Origin: Nematostella vectensis
Taxonomy: Eukaryota > Cnidaria > Anthozoa > Actiniaria > Edwardsiidae
Assembly: GCF_932526225.1 (NCBI RefSeq)
Contig: NC_064045.1
Coordinates: forward strand, 6,432,998 to 6,496,997
DNA length: 64,000 bases
Direction of reading: 5' to 3'
This document shows, in pieces, positions 1 through 12,600 of the stretch (position 1 is the first letter of the stretch; each line of letters starts with the position of its first letter). The notes beneath the pieces were generated by a model, which made no database searches, was not told where the DNA came from, and worked only from the letters and a program-made list of their open reading frames with translations. The translations under genes and the position numbers were made by a program.

Positions 1-3000
1 AGACGATAGTGCATTAGAGGGCGAGGAATAAAAGAGCTGGGTTATAGACGATAGTGCATTAGAGGGCGAGGAAGGAAAGAGCTGGGTTATAGACGATAGT
101 GCATTAGAGGGCGAGGAAGGAAAGAGCTGGGTTATAGACGATAGTGCATTAGAGAGCGAGGAAGGAAAGAGCTGGGTTATAGACGATAGTGCATTAGAGA
201 GCGAGGAAGGAAAGAGCTGGGTTATAGACGATAGTGCATTAGAGGGCGAGGAAGGAAAGAGCTGGGTTATAGACGATGGTGCATTATAGAGCGAGGAATA
301 AAAGAGCTGGGTTATAGACGATAGTGCATTAGAGGGCGAAGAAGGAAAGAGCTGGGTTATAGACGATAGTGCATTAGAGGGCGAGGAATAAAAGAGCTGG
401 GTTATAGACGATAGTGCATTAGAGGGCGAGGAATAAAAGAGCTGGGTTATAGACGATAGTGCATTAGAAAGAAAGAAATTAAAGAGCTGGGTTATAGACG
501 ATAGTGCATTAGAGGGCGAGGAATAAAAGAGCTGGGTTATAGACGATAGATCATTAGAGAGCGAGGAATAAAAGAGCTGGGTTATATACGATAGTGCATT
601 AAAGGGCGAGGAATGAAAGAGTTGGGTTATAGACGATAGTGCATTAGAGGGCGAGGAATAAAAGAGCTGGGTTATAGACGATAGTGCATTAAAGGGCGAG
701 GAAGGAAACAGCTGGGTTATAGACGATAGTGCATTAGAGGGCGAGGAATAAAAGAGCTGGGTTATAGACGATAGTGCATTAGAGGGCGGGGAATAAAAGA
801 GCTGGGTTATAGACGATAGTGCATTAACAAGAAAATAATAAAAGAGCTGGGTTATAGACGATAGTGCATTAGAGAGCGAAGAATAAAAGAGCTGGGTTAT
901 AAACGATAAATCATTAGAGGGCGAGGAATAAAAGAGCTAGGTTATAGACGATAGTGCATTAGAGGGCGAGGAATAAAAGAGCTGGGTTATAGACGATAGT
1001 GCATTAGAGAGCGAGGAAGGAAAGAGCTGGGTTATAGACGATAGTGCATTAGAGGGCGAGGAATAAAAGAGCTGGGTTATAGACGATAGTGCATTAGAGG
1101 GCGAGGAATAAAAGAGCTGGGTTATAGACGATAGTGAATTAGAGGGCGAGGAAGGAAAGAGCTGGGTTATAGACGATAGTGCATTAGAGGGTGAGGAAGG
1201 AAAGAGCTGGGTTATAGACGATAGTGCATTAGAGGGCGAGGAAGGAAAGAGCTGGGTTACGGACAATAGCGCATTAGAGAGCGAGGAATAAAAGAGCTGG
1301 GTTATAGACGATAGTGCATTAGAGGGCGAGGAAGGAACGAGCTGGGTTATAGACGATAGTGCATTAGAGAGCGAGGAAGGAAAGAGCTGGGTTATAGACG
1401 ATAGTACATTGGAGGGCGACGAAGGAAACAGCTGGGTTATAGACGATAGTGCATTAGAGGGCGAGGAATGAAAAAACTGGGTTATAGACGATAGTGCATT
1501 AGAGAGCGAGGAATAAAAGAGCTGGGTTATAGAAGATAGTGCATTAGAGGGCGAGGAAGGAAAGAGCTGGGTTATAGACGATAGTGCATAAGAAGGCGAG
1601 GAAGGAAAGAGCTGGGTTATAGACGATAGTGCATTAGAGGTCGAGGAATAAAAGAGCTGGGTTATATACGATAGTGCATTAGAGGGCGAGGAATAAAAGA
1701 GCTGGGTTATAGACGATAGTGCATTAGAGGGCGAGGAAGGAACGAGCTGGGTTATAGACGATAGTGGATTAGAGAGCGAGGAAGGAAAGAGCTGGGTTAT
1801 AGATGATAGTGCATTAGAGGGCGAGGAAGGAAAGAGCTGGGTTATAGACGATAGTGCATTAGAGGGCGAGGAATGAAAGAGCTGGGTTATAGACGATAGT
1901 GCATTAGAGAGCGAGGAATAAAAGAGCTGGGTTATAGACGATAGTGCATTAGAGGGCGAGGAAGGAAAGAGCTGGGTTATAGACGATAGTGCATTAGAGG
2001 GCGAGGAAGGAAAGAGCTGGGTTATAGACGATAGTGCATTAGAGGGCGAGGAAGGAAAGAGCTGGGTTATAGACGATAGTGCATTAGAGGGCGAGGAATA
2101 AAAGAGCTGGGTTATAGACGATAGTGCATTAGAGGGCGAGGAAGGAAAGAGCTGGGTTATAGACGATAGTGCATTAGAGGGCGAGGAAGGAAAGAGCTGG
2201 GTTATAGACGATAGTGCATTAGAGAGCGAGGAAGGAAAGAGCTGGGTTATAGACGATAGTGCATTAGAGAGCGAGGAAGGAAAGAGCTGGGTTATAGACG
2301 ATAGTGCATTAGAGGGCGAGGAAGGAAAGAGCTGGGTTATAGACGATGGTGCATTATAGAGCGAGGAATAAAAGAGCTGGGTTATAGACGATAGTGCATT
2401 AGAGGGCGAAGAAGGAAAGAGCTGGGTTATAGACGATAGTGCATTAGAGGGCGAGGAATAAAAGAGCTGGGTTATAGACGATAGTGCATTAGAGGGCGAG
2501 GAATAAAAGAGCTGGGTTATAGACGATAGTGCATTAGAAAGAAAGAAATTAAAGAGCTGGGTTATAGACGATAGTGCATTAGAGGGCGAGGAATAAAAGA
2601 GCTGGGTTATAGACGATAGATCATTAGAGAGCGAGGAATAAAAGAGCTGGGTTATATACGATAGTGCATTAAAGGGCGAGGAATGAAAGAGTTGGGTTAT
2701 AGACGATAGTGCATTAGAGGGCGAGGAATAAAAGAGCTGGGTTATAGACGATAGTGCATTAAAGGGCGAGGAAGGAAACAGCTGGGTTATAGACGATAGT
2801 GCATTAGAGGGCGAGGAATAAAAGAGCTGGGTTATAGACGATAGTGCATTAGAGGGCGGGGAATAAAAGAGCTGGGTTATAGACGATAGTGCATTAACAA
2901 GAAAATAATAAAAGAGCTGGGTTATAGACGATAGTGCATTAGAGAGCGAAGAATAAAAGAGCTGGGTTATAAACGATAAATCATTAGAGGGCGAGGAATA

Positions 3001-3035
3001 AAAGAGCTAGGTTATAGACGATAGTGCATTAGAGA
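1..3035. repeat. 45-bp minisatellite, about 67 copies
   Basis: Tandem array with an exact 45-bp period; the phrase AGACGATAGTGCATTAGAGG recurs every 45 bases. Variants differ mainly at GAGGAATAAAAG versus GAGGAAGGAAAG. The array runs off the left edge and ends near 3035. Read on the minus strand the unit is open (15 residues), but this follows from the period being a multiple of three and is not evidence of coding. It lies in the intron after the last visible WDR90 exon. On the minus strand each unit ends in a 3' splice-like TATAACCCAG. Bases 1-960 and about 2071-3030 match, rare variants included, so the array has a higher-order duplication of 46 units (2070 bp). Confidence 0.95.
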
Positions 3036-3047
3036 GCGTCAGAAATA

Positions 3048-3340
3048 AGACCCTTTCAGTAAGAACGTCCATCCTGAGATTCTACTGAATTCCAAAAACA
3101 TGCTAAGAACATGCCGAGGCAGAATCAAATTGTGTTCATAAAAACAACCTTGAAGATTGAATTTGTCTCATTCTTTTGTAATACTTCACAGGGTATATTG
3201 TTATTGTATATACACTGAGAACATCCTTAATAACATTTTAAGCCTTAAAATGCCCAAGAATAAGAACGACCCAGACTTAACGGAAAATTAGACGCTCTTA
3301 TATAAAAAGAGTGTAGTGTATTATGCAAATCTCTCTAAAA
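3048..3340. repeat. dispersed repeat, copy A (partner at 52612)
   Basis: Shares several blocks in the same order with 52612-52935: AAGAACGTCCA.CCTGAGATT, AAGAACATGCCGAGGC, a block around AGAACATC.TTAA.A, CTTAAAATGC and GAAAATTAGACG. Both copies lie in introns (WDR90 and CEP131). No coding capacity or terminal repeats are clear, so this is an old interspersed element of unknown class. Confidence 0.7.
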
Positions 3341-3643
3341 CTCGCCCGTGACCACCCGAGACCAACCGTCACTGTTGCACACATGGTCGACTGCGTGCAC
3401 ATTCTAAAAATTTTCAGAAAAAAGTATGCAATATCAAAAATTTAAAGCTTTTTCTTCCTCCACAACGATTAAAGGGCATCTCAAATAATAAAAGGTGTTA
3501 TGTTTTACAATAAACAGCTTTTTAAAGGAATTCAAGCCAAAAGTTTTCAAGACAATGTTAGCCATGCCAATGAATGGTAAAAATGTACAAAAGGGTGGTC
3601 TTAGTCATTGATACCGGAACCTCGTTTTGAAACCTTTTCTTAC

Positions 3644-6600
3644 TTGGGTGTCAAGGTCCCATATTCTGATAGTCCCATCTGCGGATACCGTGCCCATGTG
3701 CCTCCGCATGGGGTCCAGGTCCATGGAGGTGATGGTACTTGTGTGGGACCTCATGAGGGTGGTGTATGAACGAGTCGACGCATTCAGGACCCCTAGGTTA
3801 CCCTGCCAACATAAGATAAGGTTATGAAGTTATAGATAAGTGTTAATTATGGCAAACTCCCAACCCCCTCTATTAAAGAAGGCCAATCACGCCGCCATTT
3901 TATGCTCCCGCTCAATGGCAAGTCACACAAAGAATCTATTTCCATCGGCTAATTCAAGCGAGTAACCAAGATTTCAATCAAATACCGTCAATAACATATC
4001 AGAGACTTCATTAATAGATTATTTTTTTTGAAGTGGTTGATCGACATTCTTTGAGCCTATTTTCTTTCCCGAACAAGCATAAAAATAAAAAGTTATATGT
4101 TCCCAAGAGTATACAAATGGTTCTTTCTTAGTGTAAATGTAAAAGGGCACCAATTGTCATTGCCAATAGAGACAACAGTAGTAAACATTAATCAATTCAT
4201 GGCATCTGTGACCTTTGTAGGGGGTGGGGGAAACACGTTGTGTAAATACTGGAAAAAAAACTTTTCCTGAAATAAGCAGGTACTTAAAGAAGCCAAACGT
4301 ACAGGCCCGTAGCCAGGATTTTGAGCGGGGTGGTTCGTTTTTCAATTCAGAGGACCAAATTTCCGGTATACCCCTCTCCTCACCTTATAACATTAGGCAA
4401 TCAACTGTATTATCAACTTGTATTTGAAATGTTATTAATAGGGTACTTTTTAACATATAGCGATAATAATAAAGATAATTATTATAAAAAGATTTTTATA
4501 GTTATTTTAAAGACATATTGATGTGCACGCTATATCTCCAGCCAAACGTTATATATTTTTATTTGCTCTGAGCGGACCTTCAAGCCGGGTGGGGGTGGGG
4601 GGGGGGTTCGTCCTCGAACTCCCCCTGTCTACGGGCCTGATGTATAATAGAGTGTTTAGGCTATTTGCCCCGCTCACCGTTGTGGTACCGGCCAAGATAT
4701 ACAGGCCATCGAGGGTGACATCCACAGTAGAAACCGGACCTTCATGCTCTGCAAGAAAAGGGAATTATGAGCTCACAACATTTAATTGCATGATAACAGA
4801 TAACAAAAAATTGAAAAGAAATTCATTAATACAATGTTAAGTATCGCAAATCCAACTTTCATCATTCTAAAAGCCACGGATTAAACACTTGTCTCAAAAA
4901 CCATATGAGCTAAAGGAGGCAAAACATCCCCCCAAATCAGAATTTTTATTATCTAAAATAATCCTCCAAGCAAGTCGGATCCAGGTTTTTTGTATTACAT
5001 CATCATTAGCTCTCCCTGATTTATCTTACCAGCTTCAAGAAACACACTTCTAAAATCAAGTGGCCACAGCCTAAGGTATCCATCGTCAGACCCTGTCACA
5101 CAAAAAGCCTCGTTGACAACAAGGGCATTGATTGACATGGACGTGTTGCTATGGATACCCCCAATGGGGAGGAGCTTGTAGACGCGGTCCAGCACGATCT
5201 TTTGGTAGTCCACTTGGAAGATGCTTCCAGTGGTCGTGCTGCAGTAGCTAGAAAGAAATTGGGAGTATTTAAATGTGGACGTAGTATTTATGGTGTTGAT
5301 GAAAAGGCATACAGTAGTTCAAAGATGCTGAATTAAATCCATCTCGTTTAGTAAACAATCAAAACAATAATAGGAGTAAAAGTTTTTAGAGCAACCATGC
5401 TTATTGCACTCATGGTAAACTGAACACAAATATTAAGACCTTTCAACAAAACGTATGAGAAAAGAAAACTGTTTACATTTTACATGTTCTGTTCTACAAG
5501 AACAGCATTTTTAGATAAAGTAAATACTGTTTTTTTACATTGCCAATGCCTGAATTGTAACAGTAAAATGCACTAGCACTTCATGTTTAAATTCTTTCAC
5601 TAGCTCAGCAGAGCAATGCCAGCACAATATTTTTCAGTTTTATAACAATAGAAAAGAATTTACCAGAGAAAAAAGATCATAAAGAAATCTTCCCACACAG
5701 CATATTCCATAATAAAGCAACAGATGTCTTTCCCTCCCCTCCCCCATCTTACATTTTTCTCTCTGCAGGGTCTCTTGCATCTGCCACACCAAAAGCGACA
5801 TCTGTGAAGTCGGCCGGCCCATACTGCCTGAGCTCTACTGGACAAGACCGGGCAGACCCATTGCGCAGGCGCCAAAACCGGATGTTGTCCACACCACACG
5901 ATACCATCCTAAATAGGAAATACGTAGTTTCTTGACACTTTTACAACAACAAATCATTTTGTTAAGTTCTTGGAATCGGGACAACAGCCATCAGCCTGCA
6001 TCAGTCTGTCATACTAAAATATGCTAAACACTCTCAAGAATACTCCATATTCTTTATCTTACTTTTTCGTTTCTTGCTACAATGCCAACCGAAAGCATGT
6101 GAGGATTACTAGCTTGCCACTAAATTCTGTCACATACCTGCTATCGTCACACACTCTTGTCACTTAATGTACCTGCTACCGTCACACACTCTTGTGTCGC
6201 ATACCTGACGTTGTCACACAATCTTGTGACACATACCTGCCATTGTCACACACTCTTGTGACACATAGTTCCTGACATTGTCACACAATCTCGTGTCACA
6301 TCCCTGCCATTGCCACACAATCTTGTGTCACATACCTGCCATTGTCACACAATCTTGTGTCACATACCTGCCACTGTCACACAATCTTGTGTCACATACC
6401 TGCCATTGCCACACAATCTTGTGTCACATACCTGCCATTGTCACATAATCTTGTTTCACATACCTGCCATTGTCACACAATCTTGTAACACATACCTGCT
6501 ATCATCAAACTCAGCTATTTTCATTCTCTTGATGTCCACATCAGTGTGAGCTTTGGCTAAAATGCTGACCTCCCCTCCCCTAACAGCAACGGATGCATCC

Positions 6601-9600
6601 CATACAACTACAAGCTGGAGAGAGAGAAGATCACCTTATTAGACAAATCATCATCTTCCATTATGGTAACCTCCCTCTCTTTCCTTCAAAGCAATGGACA
6701 AACAATAAGCAAGGCAGAAACGGCAGAAACTAGACTGCCTTTCAGTACTGCAAAGATCAATCATTTCAAATTATATTATTAATCTTCCTGCTCCCAGATG
6801 TCCCATACATTAACAAGATACACATGTATGTATGGAAAATTGTGTTTTGCCACCTTTATATCCCATGATCCCAGTTGGCATTTATCCAGATGATTTTGAG
6901 CATAAAAGCAAAGCTTTGGCAGATAAGACTTTGTTTACGACCTTTTTGCAGATAAAAAGAAAACTACCAAAACCAGGCTATTTCTGAATCAAACAAAAAG
7001 TTAAAAAAAAAATTGCAAGATGGCTATAAACAAACTCCTTTGTTTTTGTAGAAGTGGGACCATTGACAACCAGCTAAAAGGGTTGTTTATTATCTTACAG
7101 ACCTGCTTAGCATGGGTATCCCTGCCAACAGCACATAGGATGTTCCCGCTGTATGACAAACTGATAAACAAGAACATTACCACCATCAGTGTCATGTTTC
7201 CAGGATAGATGAGGACCATCAATACCCCTTCCATTGTAGTTAGATGCAGAGCTGTCAAATATTGAAATCAAAATGGTACAAATAACTAGAGCTCACTCAA
7301 GGAGGGTCAATACTGTTTTAAAGCCCTGGTCCAACAAAACATAAGTTGTTGCAACTTGTGACAACTTTTGTTTGGCCAGCAAATTGCTTTGACTTGTGTC
7401 CACTTGTGTTGAATTGCATCAAATCTGAACATGTCTTGAATGCAAGTTAGCTAACTTGCAAACTATTTTTTTATATACAAGTTTTAAATGTATCTTACTG
7501 CTCTGTTAATACCTGAGACAGAAGATATTCAGGACCTGTGCTCGGAACATTGCCACACATTTCCTAGTATGGTACTTCCACAGTCGGACCACAGACGGAG
7601 TACCGGCCTGGGCGGAGGCCAGCAAACTGGTGCTCCCATCAAACGCAAGGGCTGACACCTGAAAAGAAGATATCTCTCACACCTGACCTTTGATAAATCT
7701 CTGACAACAACTTTGTGTTCTTTATCTATCTCAGAGAACTACATTATGCTTGTGTTTCTTTTTATCTCTTTTTATCTCTCAGTTGCATTACTTTCTGTCA
7801 GTACTGTATGCACTTTGCATCATATTTTCTTGCTGCTGCTACATTGAGTATTATAGCACAGGACCTTGTTAACTTGAACTCTTACAATAGACACAAATAA
7901 GTTCAAATGGAATCTAACTGGGAGTTATCAGAGTTCCAATATATGTCTGGAAGTCCTCCTATGCATCACCGTGCATCCTAAGAGTTCAACATGACAATGT
8001 CTTCTCACAAGAAGAAAAGCAAATCCTAATCTAACCTTATCGGTGTGGCCAAGAAAAAATTCCTGTTGCGCTGTGGACACGTCCATAGTAATTATGATGG
8101 CATGACATGGGTAAACAATATGGCTGCCACTTTTTGTCCACAGGGCCTGTGAATAGATCAATAGGAAGACTTTTAGTTATTCCCACCAAATCTTTAAATC
8201 TTTAAATAACTTAATTGCCACTAGCGAGCTAATCCGGCAATTGGCAGTCAGCGCAGGCTGATGCGTGAGAACGATAACGGGCGACAACATATACAAAAAC
8301 AATGATAATACAATAAAAATACTAGCACATAACTTAACGTGACATGTAATAGCAAACAAACGAAAAACGTGATGACCACGAAAGACTCTTTTTATTATTA
8401 TTAATCGCTTGATTTATCTGGTCAATTGCATAGTAGCTTGTCCAGCTTGTAATTTTAAGAGAGCCTGGTTTCAGATTAGGGTGTTAAGCAAGGGTCCTGT
8501 CTATAACAGCACTATTAACCTGTATTGGGGGACAAAGATAACTGCTAGGAATGCTAGTAACAATGCTTACAGACCAATTATTGTATGTAAGGTACATACA
8601 TGGACCAGTCAGCTTCTACACACTGATGTGTCTACAGGCCAGTCTCATTAGGAGCGCATCTGATCATTTTATTTCATATTTCATACTGACCTCTTTAAAG
8701 GTTCCACCACCAAAACCAATTATTCTCTTCAGAGACAGAATAGGATCAGGTTTCAAGCTCTGGAAGAAATAATTTATGCATACCCACTTCATTGTAAAGA
8801 TCATAGATGTTCAATAGGATTTGAATTCTTACATACAGTACCTTAACACAATATATTATGATACAGTATGCTGTCTCATACAAGCTACAGTACTACTAGA
8901 TACTGTACCAGATACCTGTGGTAACATTTTCAAATGCTACTGTGTATTGGTGTACTAATCAAAATATTTGTTCTCCATATCAAAGCAGTCCTAGTGAATT
9001 TGGTGGTGAAAGTAAGGCTTTGACAAGGCAGCATTAGTTTACAGACGTCTTATTTTTTAATTAAACCACTTTATATCACAAGCCCTTTAACCAGAAATGT
9101 AGCTTCAAGCTTTATCACGTAACAAGCAAAATTCCAAAACTCCAAAATTCCAAAATAGCTGAAAACCAACTCCATAAAAGCCTAATGCTCAAATTACACA
9201 TCTGGTAAATGGCTGATGGTGAGTACCTTAAAGTTGGCAGGCCTTGCTATCTTTACTGGAGCATTTGTAGGGTGCACTTCCTGTGTCTGTAACAAATAAA
9301 ATATAAATACCATACATACCTTATAGATACTTACAGAAATACAGACACTACCTGGCTTCTAGGAAGCAATCAACAGCACTATACCTAGCCTCAACAGAGC
9401 AATTAACAGCCCTTTACCTAGCCTCAACAGAGAAATTAACAGCCCTTTACCTAGCCTCAACATAGCAATTACCGGCACTGTATCTAGCCTCAACATAGCA
9501 ATTACCGGCACTGTATCTAGCCTCAACAGAGCAATTACCGGCACTGTATCTAGCCTCAACTGAGCAATTACCGGCACTGTATCTAGACTCAACTGAGCAA

Positions 9601-12600
9601 TTACCGGCACTGTATCTAGCCTCAACTGAGCAATTACCGGCACTGTATCTAGCCTCAACAGAGCAATTACCGGCACTGTATCTAGCCTCAACTGAGCAAT
9701 TACCGGCACTGTATCTAGCCTCAACAGAGCAATTACCGGCACTGTATCTAGCCTCAACAGAGCAATTACCGGCACTGTATCTAGCCTCAACAGAGCAATT
9801 ACCGGCACTGTATCTAGCCTCAACAGAGCAATTACCGGCACTGTATCTAGACTCAACTGAGCAATTACCGGCACTGTATCTAGCCTCAACTGAGCAATTA
9901 CCGGCACTGTATCTAGCCTCAACTGAGCAATTACCGGCACTGTATCTAGCCTCAACAGAGCAATTACCGGCACTGTATCTAGCCTCAACTGAGCAATTAC
10001 CGGCACTGTATCTAGCCTCAACAGAGCAATTACCGGCACTGTATCTAGACTAAACTGAGCAATTACCGGCACTGTATCTAGCCTCAACTGAGCAATTACC
10101 GGCACTGTATCTAGCCTCAACTGAGCAATTACCGGCACTGTATCTAGCGTCAACAGAGCAATTACCGGCACTGTATCTAGCCTCAACTGAGCAATTACTG
10201 GCACTGTACCTAGCCTCAACTGAGCAATTACCGGCACTGTATCTAGCCTCAACTGAGCAATTACCGGCACTGTATCTAGCGTCAACAGAGCAATTACCGG
10301 CACTGTATCTAGCCTCAACTGAGCAATTACTGGCACTGTATCTAGCCTCAACTGAGCAATTACCGGCACTGTATCTAGCCTCAACTGAGCAATTACCTGC
10401 ACTGTATCTAGCCTCAACAGAGCAATTACCGGCACTGTATCTAGCCTCAACAGAGCAATTACCGGCACTGTATCTAGCCTCAACAGAGCAATTACCGGCA
10501 CTGTATCTAGCCTCAACAGAGCAATTACCGGCACTGTATCTAGACTCAACTGAGCAATTACCGGCACTGTATCTAGCCTCAACTGAGCAATTACCGGCAC
10601 TGTATCTAGCCTCAACAGAGCAATTACCGGCACTGTATCTAGCCTCAACAGAGCAATTACCGGCACTGTATCTAGCCTCAACTGAGCAATTACCGGCACT
10701 GTATCTAGCCTCAACTGAGCAATTACCGGCACTGTATCTAGCCTCAACAGAGCAATTACCGGCACTGTATCTAGCCTCAACAGAGCAATTACCGGCACTG
10801 TATCTAGCCTCAACAGAGCAATTACCGGCACTGTATCTAGCCTCAACTGAGCAATTACCGGATCTGTATCTAGCCTCAACAGAGCAATTACCGGCACTGT
10901 ATCTAGCCTCAACAGAGCAATTACCGGCACTGTATCTAGCCTCAACTGAGCAATTACCGGATCTGTATCTAGCCTCAACAGAGCAATTACCGGCACTGTA
11001 TCTAGCCTCAACAGAGCAATTACCGGCACTGTATCTAGCCTCAACAGAGCAATTACCGGCACTGTATCTAGCCTCAACAGAGCAATTACCGGCACTGTAT
11101 CAAGCCTCAACAGAGCAATTACCGGCACTGTATCTAGCCTCAACTGAGCAATTACCGGATCTGTATCTAGCCTCAACAGAGCAATTACCGGCACTGTATC
11201 TAGCCTCAACAGAGCAATTACCGGCACTGTATCTAGCCTCAACAGAGCAATTACCGGCACTGTATCTAGCCTCAACAGAGCAATTACCGGCACTGTATCT
11301 AGCCTCAACTGAGCAATTACCGGCACTGTATCTAGCCTCAACAGAGCAATTACCGGCACTGTATCTAGCCTCAACAGAGCAATTACCGGCACTGTATCTA
11401 GCCTCAACTAAGCAATTACCGGCACTGTATCTAGCCTCAACAGAGCAATTACCGGCACTGTATCTAGCCTCAACTGAGCAATTACCGGCACTGTATCTAG
11501 CCTCAACAGAGCAATTACCGGCACTGTATCTAGCCTCAACTGAGCAATTACCTGCACTGTATCTAGCCTCAACTGAGCAATTACCGGCACTGTATCTAGC
11601 CTCAACTGAGCAATTACCGGCACTGTATCTAGCCTCAACAGAGTAATTACCGGCACTGTATCTAGCCTCAACTGAGCAATTACCGGCACTTTATCTAGCC
11701 TCAACTGAGCAATTACCGGCACTGTATCTAGCCTCAACTGAGCAATTACCGGCACTGTATCTAGCGTCAACAGAGCAATTACCGGCACTGTATCTAGACT
11801 CAACTGAGCAATTACCGGCACTGTATCTAGCCTCAACTGAGCAATTACCGGCACTGTATCTAGCCTCAACTGAGCAATTACCGGCACTGTATCTAGCCTC
11901 AACTGAGCAATTACCGGCACTGTATCTAGACTCAACTGAGCAATTACCGGCACTGTATCTAGACTAAACTGAGCAATTACCGGCACTGTATCTAGACTCA
12001 ACTGAGCAATTACCGGCACTGTATCTAGCCTCAACTGAGCAATTACCGGCACTGTATCTAGCCTCAACAGAGCAATTACCGGCACTGTACCTAGCCTTAA
12101 CATAGCAATTACCGGCACTGTACCTAGCCTTAACATAGCAATTACCGGCACTGTATCTAGCCTCAACTGAGCAATTACCGGCACTGTATCTAGACTCAAC
12201 TGAGCAATTAACAGCCCTTTACCTGGCACCTAGGTATATTTTCCTTTGCAGCTTGAAATCTTTGTTTTGTTGGGGGATATACATGTACATCTGACTGGTC
12301 ATCAGACTTCTGATTGACAACTGCTACAGCTGGAAGTGAGGTGGGGATAACACGACGCCTCTGTAACATAACATCGAATTAGAGTGTGCGGTGTGGGGTG
12401 GGTCAAATTATGACTACAGATAAAATGTCACATGAATAATGTGACCTATGAATATGAAAATGTTAAAAGTGATGATGATGACGCTGTTGGTAATGATGAA
12501 AATTATGCTGGTTAAACAATGGCAATGAGAATGGTGGTGATGATGATGTCCCCTCCTTCACAGAGTTCCGGCTTAAAGGTGATAATTGCCTAACCTTGAC

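Noticed and set aside
1-3035. CRISPR-like regular array
   Set aside because: Repeats are contiguous with no unique spacers, and the host is a eukaryote.
9359-12229. Minus-strand open frames of 682 and 273 codons with an 11-residue repeat
   Set aside because: They are produced by a 33-bp satellite inside a WDR90 intron; flanking exons splice around it in phase.
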